64,000 nucleotides of DNA from assembly GCF_028368855.1 (NCBI RefSeq), contig NZ_JAQNCY010000001.1:310001-374000 (forward strand), in the 5' to 3' direction. Shown piece by piece: positions 18,377-28,334 of this stretch. This DNA comes from Leisingera sp. SS27 (lineage in GTDB: Bacteria; Pseudomonadota; Alphaproteobacteria; Rhodobacterales; Rhodobacteraceae). Below the pieces are notes generated by a model that was not told the DNA's origin, searched no databases, and saw only the letters and a list, made by a program, of their open reading frames with translations. A program made the position numbers and the translations under genes. Positions within the stretch are counted from its first letter, which is position 1; each line of letters starts with the position of its first letter.

Positions 18377-18634
18377 TTACGCTTTTTCCAGAACCAGCTT
18401 GTCGATACCGGCAACAATTGCTGCGACATTGGAAATGTCAAAGTCGCTTTTTTCCGGCTCATTGGCGTTGAAGGGAATCGAGATGTCGAATTCCTCTTCG
18501 ATTGCAAAGATGCTCTCGACCACGCCCAGGCTGTCGATTCCCAGATCCGCAAGCGTGCTGTCGAGGGTCACATCCGACGGCTCCAGAACCGCCTGTTCGG
18601 CAATGATTGCAATGACCTTGTCCTGCGTGCTCAT
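18377..18634 (-). CDS. acyl carrier protein
   Basis: An 85-residue acidic helical protein with the phosphopantetheine attachment motif LGIDSLGVVE (Ser35). The region after helix II (ISIPFNANEPEKSDFDISNV) is longer than in housekeeping AcpP and recalls specialised carrier proteins. It lies between the LpxD-like and ketoacyl synthase genes, so it likely carries their acyl substrate. It could be functionally similar to rhizobial AcpXL, but the sequence is too short to say. Confidence 0.9.
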   Translation of the reverse strand: MSTQDKVIAIIAEQAVLEPSDVTLDSTLADLGIDSLGVVESIFAIEEEFDISIPFNANEPEKSDFDISNVAAIVAGIDKLVLEKA

Positions 18635-18682
18635 GTAAAGATCCCCGATGTTCTGCCTGAGGCTGATGTAGGTATTCGACGG

Positions 18683-19756
18683 TTACTTGAAAACAGCCTT
18701 TTTTAACAATTCGATGTCACGCATCAAACGCGGCAGGCGGCGCTGTGCCTTATACATTTCGGTGTTGGTCTCCATCTTGACCGCGGGATAGCCCATGATG
18801 ACACGGCCCGCCGGCACATTGGACAGGATCTTGGTGCCGCCGCCGGCAATCACCCCGTCACCAATGAAGATATTGTCAACCACACCGCACTGGCCGCCCA
18901 GTACAACGTTGTTGCCAATGTCCACCGATCCTGAGATCCCGGTCTGGCCGCACAGCAGGCAGTCATTGCCGACGCGGGTGTTGTGGCCCACATGCACGAG
19001 GTTGTCGAGCTTGCTGCCATCGCCAATCACGGTGTCGCGGATGGTGCCATTGTCGATGGTGCAATTGGAGCCGACCTCCACGTCATCGCCAATCGTGACC
19101 GCCCCCAATGAATGGATACGAATCCAGGATTGCGCCTTGGCCTCGCCCTGGTCGCCCAGGGTCTTGCGCACGTTTTCCGCGCCCGACACTTCGGGCGTGA
19201 CATAGGAAAACCCATCCCCGCCAACCCGCGCGCCAGGCTGTGCACGGAAACGGGCGCCGATGGTTGCGCGGGCGGAGATGGAAACCATTTCGCGCAGATA
19301 TGCGTCGTCGCCGATAACAGCATCCGCCCCGACATAGCAGTGCGGGCCAATAACGGAGCGCGATCCGATCCTTGCGCCCGCGCCGATCACGGCCAGCGGA
19401 CCGACAGAGACATCTTCACCCAAAACCGCTGAAGGATCGATAACGGCGGACGGGTGGATACCCGGCGGGAACCCCTGGCCGCGGTCCAGCATTGCCGTCA
19501 CACCGGACATGGCCATGCGCGGGCGCGGGGCAAATATTGCCGCCTTCAGTCCGAACGACTGCCAGTCCGCACCGTCCCAAAGAATGGCTGCCAGCGCCTG
19601 GCCTTCCTTCAGGCCATCTGCATACTTCGGCGCCATTGCCATGGCGAGCTGACCCGCCTGAGCATCCTGAGGCTCCGCTGCCTCTGCGACCTGCAGGTCA
19701 AGGTCGCCCTCGGCATCAGCGCCCAGAGACTCGGCAATCTGGCGGATTGTGAACAT
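18683..19756 (-). CDS. lpxD: LpxD-like UDP-3-O-acylglucosamine N-acyltransferase
   Basis: A 357-residue left-handed beta-helix acyltransferase: an N-terminal LpxD domain (about 1-95), hexapeptide repeats (about 100-320) and a C-terminal helix ([23 protein letters not shown]). The catalytic-His segment HVGHNTR is at residues 255-261. LpxD adds a 3-hydroxyacyl chain from ACP to the glucosamine 2-amine in lipid A synthesis. The start at 19756 was chosen for the family N-terminus and a GAGAGGG site; the longer frame to 19948 overlaps the upstream gene. It is not next to bamA, fabZ or lpxA, so it may be a second copy. Confidence 0.85.
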   Translation of the reverse strand: MFTIRQIAESLGADAEGDLDLQVAEAAEPQDAQAGQLAMAMAPKYADGLKEGQALAAILWDGADWQSFGLKAAIFAPRPRMAMSGVTAMLDRGQGFPPGIHPSAVIDPSAVLGEDVSVGPLAVIGAGARIGSRSVIGPHCYVGADAVIGDDAYLREMVSISARATIGARFRAQPGARVGGDGFSYVTPEVSGAENVRKTLGDQGEAKAQSWIRIHSLGAVTIGDDVEVGSNCTIDNGTIRDTVIGDGSKLDNLVHVGHNTRVGNDCLLCGQTGISGSVDIGNNVVLGGQCGVVDNIFIGDGVIAGGGTKILSNVPAGRVIMGYPAVKMETNTEMYKAQRRLPRLMRDIELLKKAVFK

Positions 19757-19793
19757 GTCAGGCCCTCTCAGAATTCCTGTATGGGCCCGACAT

Positions 19794-21422
19794 TTACCCC
19801 TGAACGCTGGGCAGCGCCACCCCTGCCCGTTCCAGTGCCGCCCAGACTTTGGCGTCACGTCCATAGACATCCCGGCGGAACTCCGCGCGGCCTTTGCCCG
19901 ACACCACAGCGGTCCGGTAAATGATGTGTACCGGCACCTTTGTCTCAAGCTCGACCTTGGTTTCCTTGCCGGAATTCAGAATGCGGTGAAAGAAATCCTT
20001 GGGGTTTTCGGTCTGCTTGGCCAGCAGCGCATAGGCGAACTCGAATGGCTGGGCCAGGCGGATGCACCCATGCGAGAAGGCGCGCACTTCGCGGGCAAAC
20101 AGGCTCTTCTGCGGGGTGTCGTGCAGATAGATGTTGTATTTGTTCGGGAACATGAACTTAACCAGACCCAGCGCATTACTGCGGCTGGGGGGCTGGCGCA
20201 TGGAGAACGGGAAATTCCGCGCAGTATATTGCGAGAAGTCTGCCGAACCGCGGTTCACAACCCTTCCGCGGCGGTCTGTGATCTGGATGTGGCCCACAGC
20301 GTTCGGATTGTTCTTGAGTTTCGGCAGGTATTCCTTGGTGATGATCGAGCGCGGCACATACCAGCTCGGGTTGATCACCATATGCTCCATCTCATCCGAG
20401 AATTCCGGGCTGCGGCGGTCATGGGTGTTCTTGCCGATCACGGAGCGGGTTTCAAAGGTCACATCGCCGTTGTCGACGATCTTGGCGGTGAAATCGGTCT
20501 GGTTGACCAGAATATGACGCTCGCCGCGCTCCGGCGTCAGCCAGCGCTCCCGCTCCATAGCGATGATGATGGACTTCAGGCGCGCGCTGACCGGCTTGTT
20601 GATCTCATCAATGGTGCCGGCTCCTGCCACGCCATCTGTTTCCAGACCATGATCTGACTGGAAGCTTTGAACAGCCTTCTCCAGTGCCGCATCATAGGTC
20701 CGCGCAGCGCTGCGCTGCAGGTAGCCCATCAGCATCAGCCGGTTGCGGAGCGCAACTACGGCCGGTCCCTGATCGCCGCGCTCCAATTTCTTGGCGTTCA
20801 CTGCCGGACCCCAGCCGCCAGCAGCCATGACCTGCTCCAGCCGCAGTTTTTCCCGCATAAGCCCACGGTATTGCGGCGATGCCGGAACCAGGCTGCGCAA
20901 ATAAGCATATGGCTGGGTGTCGCGGATCCCCGCCAAGAACGTTGCCCCGTCCACAGTATGTTTCTTGCGCACCATACCGTCATCGATTTGCGAGGGAACC
21001 AGCAGCCCGGTCTGCAGATCGGTGGCATATTGCACCAAGGCCCGGCTCAGCGCGGCCTCGACATTGCCGATATCACGCGTCGTGCGCACATCACGCATCT
21101 GCTCAATCAGCGCGCTGACCTCGGCAGAACGGTCCGGCAGGCCATGGGCCTGGGTGTCGCCCAAGGCTGCCAACAGAGCATTGCGGCGCTGGCGCGACGC
21201 CTCATCCTGACCGGTCCAGATCGCCTGGTACCCGTTTTTGCGGTAGAATTCCGCCACGGCGTCGCTGCCAAAGGCCGCCTCGGCAACGGCTTGGCGGAAA
21301 GCCGCCGAAACTTCAGCCTGTGCTGAACTGGAAACAGCCCCCGCGGCCAAACCGCCCAGTGCCAGGGCAAACAGCCCGGCTTTGATCCCTGGCAAGAAGC
21401 TTCCTGCAGTCGCACGAGTCAT
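19794..21422 (-). CDS. L,D-transpeptidase family protein (YcbB-like)
   Basis: A 542-residue exported enzyme with an N-terminal hydrophobic signal, a large N-terminal domain, a peptidoglycan-binding domain ([18 protein letters not shown] to [12 protein letters not shown]) and a YkuD catalytic domain with the SHGCIRL motif (His451, Cys453). This is the long LdtD/YcbB architecture, which makes 3-3 crosslinks in peptidoglycan. It lies 37 bases upstream of the LpxD-like start on the same strand and probably heads that operon. Confidence 0.92.
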   Translation of the reverse strand: MTRATAGSFLPGIKAGLFALALGGLAAGAVSSSAQAEVSAAFRQAVAEAAFGSDAVAEFYRKNGYQAIWTGQDEASRQRRNALLAALGDTQAHGLPDRSAEVSALIEQMRDVRTTRDIGNVEAALSRALVQYATDLQTGLLVPSQIDDGMVRKKHTVDGATFLAGIRDTQPYAYLRSLVPASPQYRGLMREKLRLEQVMAAGGWGPAVNAKKLERGDQGPAVVALRNRLMLMGYLQRSAARTYDAALEKAVQSFQSDHGLETDGVAGAGTIDEINKPVSARLKSIIIAMERERWLTPERGERHILVNQTDFTAKIVDNGDVTFETRSVIGKNTHDRRSPEFSDEMEHMVINPSWYVPRSIITKEYLPKLKNNPNAVGHIQITDRRGRVVNRGSADFSQYTARNFPFSMRQPPSRSNALGLVKFMFPNKYNIYLHDTPQKSLFAREVRAFSHGCIRLAQPFEFAYALLAKQTENPKDFFHRILNSGKETKVELETKVPVHIIYRTAVVSGKGRAEFRRDVYGRDAKVWAALERAGVALPSVQG

Positions 21423-21763
21423 AATTTCCGGTCCTTGCGCCGATTTTTGTCAATTCTGGCAGTGCCTAACTGAAATTCTGGTAAATGCCAGCCGCTGTTG
21501 TCCATTCACAATTGCGAAAAGTCAGCTTTGATGCAGCAATGACGCGTCTATGAAACCCGGCTGCAACAGTCGCGGGGAAAAGTTCCCTTGCCCTCCCCTT
21601 ATGCGCAAGAAATCGCCGAAAAACCGGCTATCCGTTACAGCGCGGCAAAGAAATGTTGGATCAGGATTCTCTGTGTGCCATACATGCCGCACGTTAACTG
21701 AGATCGTTAACGAGCCCGTAACATCGGGCAATAGGCAGGACTAAAAGCGTACGGGACGGCGCA
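21423..21763. other. 341-base intergenic region with GTTAAC-N7-GTTAAC repeat
   Basis: This gap lies between the divergent L,D-transpeptidase and DUF882 genes. It is more AT-rich than its flanks and should hold both promoters. The notable element is a pair of GTTAAC palindromes separated by seven bases (21693-21711), about 55 bases before the DUF882 start. Spacing between the TTAA cores is nine, not the seven expected of a CtrA site. A 64-codon open frame at 21550-21744 has no coding character. Confidence 0.5.
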
Positions 21764-22339
21764 GTGACAATGGCAAAAACCACGGGCACGGGGATTTCCC
21801 GGCGTTCTCTCTTGGGTGTATTTGCTGCAACCGCAGTGGCAGCAGCCCCGACTTTCTCCAATGCAGCAGGCTTCCTTCGCGGCGGCGGAGATATCCGCCG
21901 CATCCGCATGTACTCGGGCCGCACCGGCGAGCGTCTGGACATGGTGTACTGGATTGATGGCGACTACATCAAAGATGCGGTCAAGGAAATCAACCACTTC
22001 ATGCGGGACTGGCGTACCGATGAAGTCAAGAACATGGATCTGCGGACCATCGACATCATGGCGGCTTCCCACAACCTGCTGGATGTGAACGAGCCCTATA
22101 TGCTGCTGTCCGGCTATCGCAGCCCCAAGACCAACGCCATGCTGCGAAGCCGCTCTCGCGGGGTTGCGAAAAACTCGCTGCACATGCGCGGCCAGGCTGC
22201 TGATCTTCGCCTTGCCTCCCGTTCCGTTTCGCAGATGGCACAGGCCGCTGAAGCCTGCCACGCAGGCGGAGTTGGTAAATACCATCGCTCGAATTTTGTG
22301 CATATGGATTGCGGTGTTGTCCGCTCCTGGCGCGGTTAA
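21764..22339 (+). CDS. DUF882 (YcbK-like) murein peptidase-family protein, Tat-exported
   Basis: A 191-residue protein with a twin-arginine signal (SRRSLLG, Arg13-Arg14, then a hydrophobic stretch to about residue 35) and an M15-type metallopeptidase fold. Candidate zinc ligands are His140, Asp147 and His180 (SLHMRGQAADL and FVHMDCG). YcbK/MepK homologues cut peptidoglycan crosslinks, including 3-3 links in E. coli, which fits its location opposite an L,D-transpeptidase. A start at 21770 is also possible. Confidence 0.88.
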   Translation: MTMAKTTGTGISRRSLLGVFAATAVAAAPTFSNAAGFLRGGGDIRRIRMYSGRTGERLDMVYWIDGDYIKDAVKEINHFMRDWRTDEVKNMDLRTIDIMAASHNLLDVNEPYMLLSGYRSPKTNAMLRSRSRGVAKNSLHMRGQAADLRLASRSVSQMAQAAEACHAGGVGKYHRSNFVHMDCGVVRSWRG

Positions 22340-22363
22340 ACCCGCCAGCCTTTGCAAGAATGC

Positions 22364-22392
22364 AAGCCTGCACACCACGTGCAGGCTTTTTT
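22364..22392 (+). terminator. rho-independent terminator
   Basis: A ten-base-pair perfect stem AAGCCTGCAC / GTGCAGGCTT with loop ACCAC, running into six T. It ends the DUF882 gene. Confidence 0.92.
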
Positions 22393-22507
22393 GTTTTCAG
22401 CACAATCAGCCAAGGCCGTGATCTATGGGCGACGTCAGGAATTTGGAAACAGGCAGTTTTTCCCGTTGCAGAGGCAATCAAGCGCGGGTATACCCCGGCG
22501 TAACGAC

Positions 22508-22584
<77 letters not shown>

Positions 22585-22613
22585 CTTCTCCCGCAAACTA
22601 GACGAAGTTTCCG

Positions 22614-23492
22614 CTACTGATCCTGTTCTTTGATGGCATCAGCGAGCGCATCCAGAAGCGTTTTCTGCCGCGGGGTTTTCCCGAGGCTCGGCGGCCAGGT
22701 CAGCCAATAGCCGTCAATCGTGCTCATTTCGGCGGCAGGAAGACAGATCAACTGCCCGGTCAGCAGCAGATTGGCAGCCAGCGCCCTGGATCCCAGAACC
22801 ACCCCCATTCCAAGCCGGGCCGCCCGCAGCGCATGCGCCATGGAATCCACCGAAACCGGCCCGGCCTCAGGCGCCGGCTCTCCTGTTACCCGCGCCCACT
22901 CGCTCCAGCCCGGCCGTTCTCCGCGCAACTCAATCGCCGGCAGTTGGCGCCAGTTGGCTGTATGATCCGGGGCCGCCATCGGTTGAAGAACCTCATTTGC
23001 CAGCAGGACACCGTCGCGGCCTTGCCAGTTACCGCGCCCGAAACGGATGTGCAAAGCGCCATCTGCCGCTTCGAAGTCCAGCCGCTTCGGCACGGTTTCC
23101 GTGACCAGCCGAAGCTCTGGATGACTTTCAGAAAACGCCGTAAGCTTCGGCAGCAAAAGCATTTCCAGATGCGAAGGCTGAGCAGCGATCCGAAGCTCCC
23201 GAACACTGTGCCCAAACAGGTTTTCTGTTCCCTGCTCCAGCGCACGCAGGGAATCATGGACCAGCGGCAGGTAGCTTTCACCATCGACCGTCAGCGACAC
23301 ACCGCGGGCGGAGCGGATGAAAAGCTGCCGCCCCAGCCAGGATTCCAGGTTGCGGATCCGCTGGCTGACGGCGGCCTGTGTTGCCCCGAACTCTTCTGCT
23401 GCGGCAGTAAAACTGCCATGCCGGCCAGCGGCCTCAAAAACCTTGAGCCAATCAAGCGGCGGCAAGCCCTGCTTGTTCACTTTCTTAGGCAT
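22614..23492 (-). CDS. LysR family transcriptional regulator
   Basis: A 292-residue regulator with an N-terminal winged helix-turn-helix (LDWLKVFEAAGRHGSFTAAAEEFGATQAAVSQRIRNLE in style, GcvA-like) and a C-terminal effector-binding domain. It is divergent from the tmpA-like gene, 99 bases away, the usual layout for a LysR activator of that operon. The palindromic element TTAGG-N10-CCTAA overlaps its start codon and could be an autoregulatory operator. The ligand may be the phosphonate or its hydroxylated intermediate; that is inference. Confidence 0.9.
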   Translation of the reverse strand: MPKKVNKQGLPPLDWLKVFEAAGRHGSFTAAAEEFGATQAAVSQRIRNLESWLGRQLFIRSARGVSLTVDGESYLPLVHDSLRALEQGTENLFGHSVRELRIAAQPSHLEMLLLPKLTAFSESHPELRLVTETVPKRLDFEAADGALHIRFGRGNWQGRDGVLLANEVLQPMAAPDHTANWRQLPAIELRGERPGWSEWARVTGEPAPEAGPVSVDSMAHALRAARLGMGVVLGSRALAANLLLTGQLICLPAAEMSTIDGYWLTWPPSLGKTPRQKTLLDALADAIKEQDQ

Positions 23493-23504
23493 TAGAAAAC
23501 CTAA
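23485..23504. promoter_or_regulatory. candidate LysR operator (TTAGG-N10-CCTAA)
   Basis: An interrupted palindrome of 20 bases overlapping the start codon of the lysR-type gene in the lysR/tmpA divergent region. Size and place suit an autoregulatory LysR-type site; no other support. Confidence 0.35.
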
Positions 23505-24725
<1,221 letters not shown>

Positions 24726-24728
24726 GAG

Positions 24729-25334
24729 ATGAGCAAGCCAGACGTCAGCCAGCTGAACCGGGACAATATCGTAGACTTCATAGGCGGCATTTTTGATCGC
24801 CGCGGCGACGAAGAATACCTGGGCGAACCAGTCACCATGGCCGAGCACATGCTGCAAGGCGCCACCATCGCTGAGCAGAACGGCCAGCCGGAAGAGATCA
24901 TCGTGGGGGCGCTCCTCCACGATATCGGCCATTTCACCAGCGAGTTCGGCACATTCTCCATGGATGACACAGAGGACCGCTATCACGAGGAAGCCGGAGC
25001 CGAAGTTCTGGAGCAGTTCTTTCCCTCGGTGATCACCGATTGCGTCCGCTACCATGTGGCGGCCAAGCGCTATCTCTGCGCCACCAAACCGGAGTATTTC
25101 AACCGTTTATCAGAGGCTTCTGTACACTCCCTGAACCTGCAGGGCGGGCCGATGAACGCTGAGGAAGTGGCCGAGTTCGAGAAAAACCCGAACCTCAAGC
25201 AGATCGTCGCAGTGCGGTATTTGGATGAGGCCGGCAAGCGGGACGACATGGACACCCCGGACTACTGGCATTTTGCACCGATGGTCCAGCGTATGGTCGA
25301 TAAGCACCTGGGTACGGCAGGTTCTGCAAAATGA
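24729..25334 (+). CDS. tmpB: HD-domain mixed-valent di-iron oxygenase (TmpB/PhnZ-like)
   Basis: A 201-residue HD-domain protein. Candidate iron ligands are His40, His64-Asp65, His86, His109 and Asp166, and the lid pair Tyr30/Glu33 (YLGEPV) is spaced as in PhnZ (Tyr24/Glu27). These features point to oxidative C-P bond cleavage rather than phosphohydrolysis. TmpB cleaves (R)-1-hydroxy-2-(trimethylammonio)ethylphosphonate to glycine betaine and phosphate. It starts three bases after the tmpA-like stop and overlaps the next gene (ATGA), so all three genes are coupled. PhnZ-like activity on 2-aminoethylphosphonate derivatives is less likely given the tmpA-like neighbour. Confidence 0.85.
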   Translation: MSKPDVSQLNRDNIVDFIGGIFDRRGDEEYLGEPVTMAEHMLQGATIAEQNGQPEEIIVGALLHDIGHFTSEFGTFSMDDTEDRYHEEAGAEVLEQFFPSVITDCVRYHVAAKRYLCATKPEYFNRLSEASVHSLNLQGGPMNAEEVAEFEKNPNLKQIVAVRYLDEAGKRDDMDTPDYWHFAPMVQRMVDKHLGTAGSAK

Positions 25335-25996
25335 GCGCGCCCGAGTACATTTTTGAGGCCAGTTCGAAACCTTCGCTGCCCTGGCACGAGGTGCCGCTGA
25401 TCCGGGCTACCGATGAAAGCGTAAAGGGCTATGGCTGCCTGGTGGATGATCCGGAGAATTTCGAGATCGAAATCGTGCAATGGCCGGCTCAGGGCTGGCG
25501 GCCGATCGACGAGGGCACCGGCGACGAGGCCGGCTGGGTCGAGGGTACCTTCCGCGGCGACTGGCGCGGTGATGTGCTCTACGGCGAGAACGAAGCGGTC
25601 AACGGCAACTATGTGCTGGGCTGGTCCACCGACCCGCAAAAGGCACAGGCGGACAAGCAGACCGCGCCGCGGGACCAGGTGCTGTTGTGGCACATGAACT
25701 ATCACCCCGACGGCGGCCAGATGTTCTATCCGCTGGACAACAAACCCTTCATCATTCCAGCGGCCTTGCCGGGGGATGATCTGAAACCGGAAAAGGTCGT
25801 GGCGTTCTGGTGTGACGGGTCAAAGGGGCTCTATATCCATCCCAATATCTGGCACGAGGGGATCTTTCCGCTGGACAACAGCCAGCGTTTCCTCGACCGG
25901 CAGGGCAAGGTGCATGCCCGTGTCAGCTGCGACATTGGCAAGGAGTTCGGCGTCTACCTGTCCTGCCCGCTTCGCGAAGCAAAGATCCAGGGTTAA
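25331..25996 (+). CDS. ureidoglycolate lyase-like cupin protein in the tmp operon
   Basis: A 221-residue cytosolic protein resembling the ureidoglycolate lyase (AllA) fold, with segments VDDPENFEIEIVQWP, YHPDGGQMFYPLD and GSKGLYIHPNIWHEGIFPL (conserved His/Glu of a cupin pocket). No other purine or allantoin catabolism gene is present, and it overlaps the tmpB-like gene, so its substrate is probably linked to the phosphonate pathway. It could act on a related phosphonate, an ester, or a shunt product. The function is unknown; the family assignment is moderately sure. A terminator follows. Confidence 0.7.
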   Translation: MSAPEYIFEASSKPSLPWHEVPLIRATDESVKGYGCLVDDPENFEIEIVQWPAQGWRPIDEGTGDEAGWVEGTFRGDWRGDVLYGENEAVNGNYVLGWSTDPQKAQADKQTAPRDQVLLWHMNYHPDGGQMFYPLDNKPFIIPAALPGDDLKPEKVVAFWCDGSKGLYIHPNIWHEGIFPLDNSQRFLDRQGKVHARVSCDIGKEFGVYLSCPLREAKIQG

Positions 25997-26006
25997 AGCC
26001 TGAAAG

Positions 26007-26036
26007 AAAAACGGCGCCTCGAGGGCGCCGTTTTTT
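26007..26036. terminator. bidirectional rho-independent terminator
   Basis: The stem ACGGCGCC / GGCGCCGT with loop TCGAG is flanked by an A run on the left and six T on the right, so it can end both the tmp operon and the convergent suf operon. Confidence 0.92.
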
Positions 26037-26054
26037 GATTATCAGGTGAAGAGC

Positions 26055-27275
26055 TTAAGCAAACAATTCATGCGCCAGCTCCAGAGCGTCGACCAGCGTG
26101 TCGACTTCTTCCTTGGTGTTGTAGAGGCCAAAGGACGCGCGGCAGGTGGCGGATACTCCAAGATGATCCATCAGCGGTCCGGCGCAGTGATGGCCGGCAC
26201 GCACAGCGACACCCTTCTTGTCGAGGATGGTGGAGATATCGTGGGCGTGTGCCGCACCCTCCATGGTGAAGCTGAAAATCGCTGCCTTACCAGGTGCTTG
26301 CCCCTGCACATTGATCCAGTTCAGCCCGGTCAGCCGCTGCATCGCATAGTCGCGCAGGCAGCCCTCGTGCTTGGCAATGTTGTCCATGCCAAGCGCCATC
26401 ATATACTCCAGTGCAACCCCCAGACCGATGGTCTGCACAATGCCCGGCGTGCCGGCCTCGAACTTCATTGGCGGATCGTTGTAGATGATCCCCTCTTTGG
26501 AGACCTCTTTGATCATGTCGCCGCCGCCGATGAAGGGGCGCATCTCTGCCATGCGTTCCGGTTTGATATAGATCGCGCCGGAGCCGGACGGACCGTAGAG
26601 CTTGTGACCAGTGATCGCGTAGAAGTCGCAGCCGATGTCCTGCACATTGACCGGCATGTGCACCGCGCCTTGTGAGCCATCAACCAGAACCGGCACCCCC
26701 TTGGCATGGGCGCCTTGGGTGATCGCCTTTACATCCACAACCGTGCCCAGCACGTTGGAGCATTGAGTGACGGCCACCAGTTTGGTCTTGGGGCCAATCG
26801 CATCAATGACTTTCTGCGGATCAAGGCTGCCGTCCGCTTCGGTATCCACCCATTTCAGCACCACCCCCTGACGTTCGCGCAAGAAGTGCCAGGGCACGAT
26901 GTTGGCGTGGTGTTCCATAACGGACAGGACGATCTCGTCGCCCGCCTCAAACCGCGGCATTGCCCAGCCGTAGGCAACCAGATTGATCCCCTCAGTGGTG
27001 CCGGAGTTCAGAACGATGGTGTTCTCATCGCCTGCATTCAGGAACCGCGCAATGATGCCGCGCACGGCCTCATATTTCTCCGTCGCCAAGTTGGAGAGAA
27101 AGTGCAAGCCGCGGTGAACATTGGAATATTCCTCAGCATATGCCTTGGTGATGGCATCGATCACCACCTGCGGCTTCTGGGCCGATGCGCCGTTGTCGAG
27201 ATAGGTCAGCGGCTTACCGTTCACCTCGCGCGACAGGATCGGAAAGTCGGCGCGGATTTTGTCCAGGTCATACAT
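26055..27275 (-). CDS. sufS: SufS cysteine desulfurase
   Basis: A 406-residue PLP enzyme that moves sulfur from cysteine to the SUF machinery as a persulfide. Lys225 in TGHKLYGPSG binds PLP and Cys364 in RAGHHCAGPLMD is the catalytic cysteine, at nearly the same positions as in E. coli SufS (group II). It is the last gene of the suf operon. No SufE or SufU partner gene is nearby. Confidence 0.95.
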   Translation of the reverse strand: MYDLDKIRADFPILSREVNGKPLTYLDNGASAQKPQVVIDAITKAYAEEYSNVHRGLHFLSNLATEKYEAVRGIIARFLNAGDENTIVLNSGTTEGINLVAYGWAMPRFEAGDEIVLSVMEHHANIVPWHFLRERQGVVLKWVDTEADGSLDPQKVIDAIGPKTKLVAVTQCSNVLGTVVDVKAITQGAHAKGVPVLVDGSQGAVHMPVNVQDIGCDFYAITGHKLYGPSGSGAIYIKPERMAEMRPFIGGGDMIKEVSKEGIIYNDPPMKFEAGTPGIVQTIGLGVALEYMMALGMDNIAKHEGCLRDYAMQRLTGLNWINVQGQAPGKAAIFSFTMEGAAHAHDISTILDKKGVAVRAGHHCAGPLMDHLGVSATCRASFGLYNTKEEVDTLVDALELAHELFA

Positions 27276-27852
27276 TTTCGGGAAGTCCCAGATTGGCTGG
27301 GCCGATCAGACCCACGATAAAGAGAAGAGCAAAGACCAGGATCATGCTGGCCATTAATACCACCCCAAGCGAGCGCCAGACGGAACCAAAACGGTGCGCC
27401 GCGTTGACGAAATGCAGAAGGATGAAGAACACAACGATATTGGCCGCAATATTCAGCAGTGCGGCCAGCGACGGCATAACCAGGAACACAACCACAATGG
27501 CACCGTTCAGTCCCGCCTGCAGCAGCTGCAGCCAGGTAACAAGCGCCAGCAGTTCAGGCAAGTTGCCTTGCCCGCCCAGCCAGCGGCCGGCTGAGGACAG
27601 CATCGCAATGAAACAGAGCTGCAGCAGCAGCACCATGGCGAAATAGACGCCGGGCGTGAAGCGCGGCAGCAGGACCTCAGGCGGCAGCGGGAACAGGATT
27701 TTCTGAACTGTGTAGACGCAGGTGTTCAGAACCACCGACAGCAGGAAGGCGGTCCACAGCGCCTCCCGCGGCCAGTCGCGCGCCAGAATCTGATGCGCCG
27801 CATCACGCGGCGACTTCAGTGTCAGAAGGGCAAAGGCAGCCAGCGCATTCAT
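27268..27852 (-). CDS. YIP1-like membrane protein
   Basis: A 194-residue integral membrane protein with about five hydrophobic helices and a PREALWTAFLLSVVLNTCVY segment typical of bacterial YIP1-family proteins. Its start overlaps the stop of the next upstream membrane-protein gene (ATGA), and its end overlaps the sufS start by eight bases. The role is unknown. Its place inside the suf operon is conserved-looking and may reflect coupling to membrane Fe-S demand. The longer frame to 27915 was rejected. Confidence 0.75.
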   Translation of the reverse strand: MNALAAFALLTLKSPRDAAHQILARDWPREALWTAFLLSVVLNTCVYTVQKILFPLPPEVLLPRFTPGVYFAMVLLLQLCFIAMLSSAGRWLGGQGNLPELLALVTWLQLLQAGLNGAIVVVFLVMPSLAALLNIAANIVVFFILLHFVNAAHRFGSVWRSLGVVLMASMILVFALLFIVGLIGPANLGLPENV

Positions 27853-28334
27853 GATTTGGCCCAATAGCCCTGGATCATGCCGGACACCCAGAACCAAATA
27901 AATACAGCGCACCACAGGATGCCCACCAGGGTCAGGGACGGACCGGGGCCGATGAAACCGGCAACCAGCCCGTTCAACAGCATCAGCGGGCTGGCCGCCA
28001 GAAACGCCCAGAAAAGCGCCAGCCGGGCGCGGTAGGCATCACCCTGACCGCCAAAGGCGCGGGCAATCCAATGGGCAACCAGCGCCAGAACATACAGCAG
28101 AAGCGGCGCGATAAAGACCAGCGCCAGCAGCGAACCGCCCAGCAGCATGTTCAGCTCCTGCCCGGTCAGATGCGCCTCCCGGGCCAGTTTCGGCATCTGC
28201 GCGACAAAGGTCAGAACACAGCCCGCAAGCAGGAAGACCAGCAGACGGTCCTCTCGGGCGCCCATGGCCAGAAGCCGCGCAAACACCTTGCGCGGCCCCT
28301 TATAGGTCGCCGGGATATCCGTTGTGACGGACAT
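27849..28334 (-). CDS. YIP1-like membrane protein
   Basis: A 161-residue membrane protein with about four hydrophobic helices (RLLVFLLAGCVLTFVAQ, LLGGSLLALVFIAPLLLYVLALVAHW and two more). It resembles the YIP1-like family and is probably a distant paralogue or partner of the following gene. It starts at the last base of the sufD stop codon and overlaps the next gene. No catalytic motif is visible. Confidence 0.75.
   Translation of the reverse strand: MSVTTDIPATYKGPRKVFARLLAMGAREDRLLVFLLAGCVLTFVAQMPKLAREAHLTGQELNMLLGGSLLALVFIAPLLLYVLALVAHWIARAFGGQGDAYRARLALFWAFLAASPLMLLNGLVAGFIGPGPSLTLVGILWCAVFIWFWVSGMIQGYWAKS

Noticed and set aside
21693-21711. GTTAAC pair as a CtrA box
   Set aside because: The TTAA cores are nine bases apart; the CtrA consensus needs seven.
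21550-21744. A 64-codon plus-strand frame in the L,D-transpeptidase/DUF882 gap
   Set aside because: No ribosome-binding site, no recognisable features, and it spans the probable promoter of the DUF882 gene.
24729-25334. HD protein as an ordinary phosphohydrolase or nucleotidase
   Set aside because: The YLGEPV lid pair and the ligand spacing match PhnZ-type mixed-valent di-iron oxygenases, and the upstream 2-oxoglutarate oxygenase fits the TmpAB pair.
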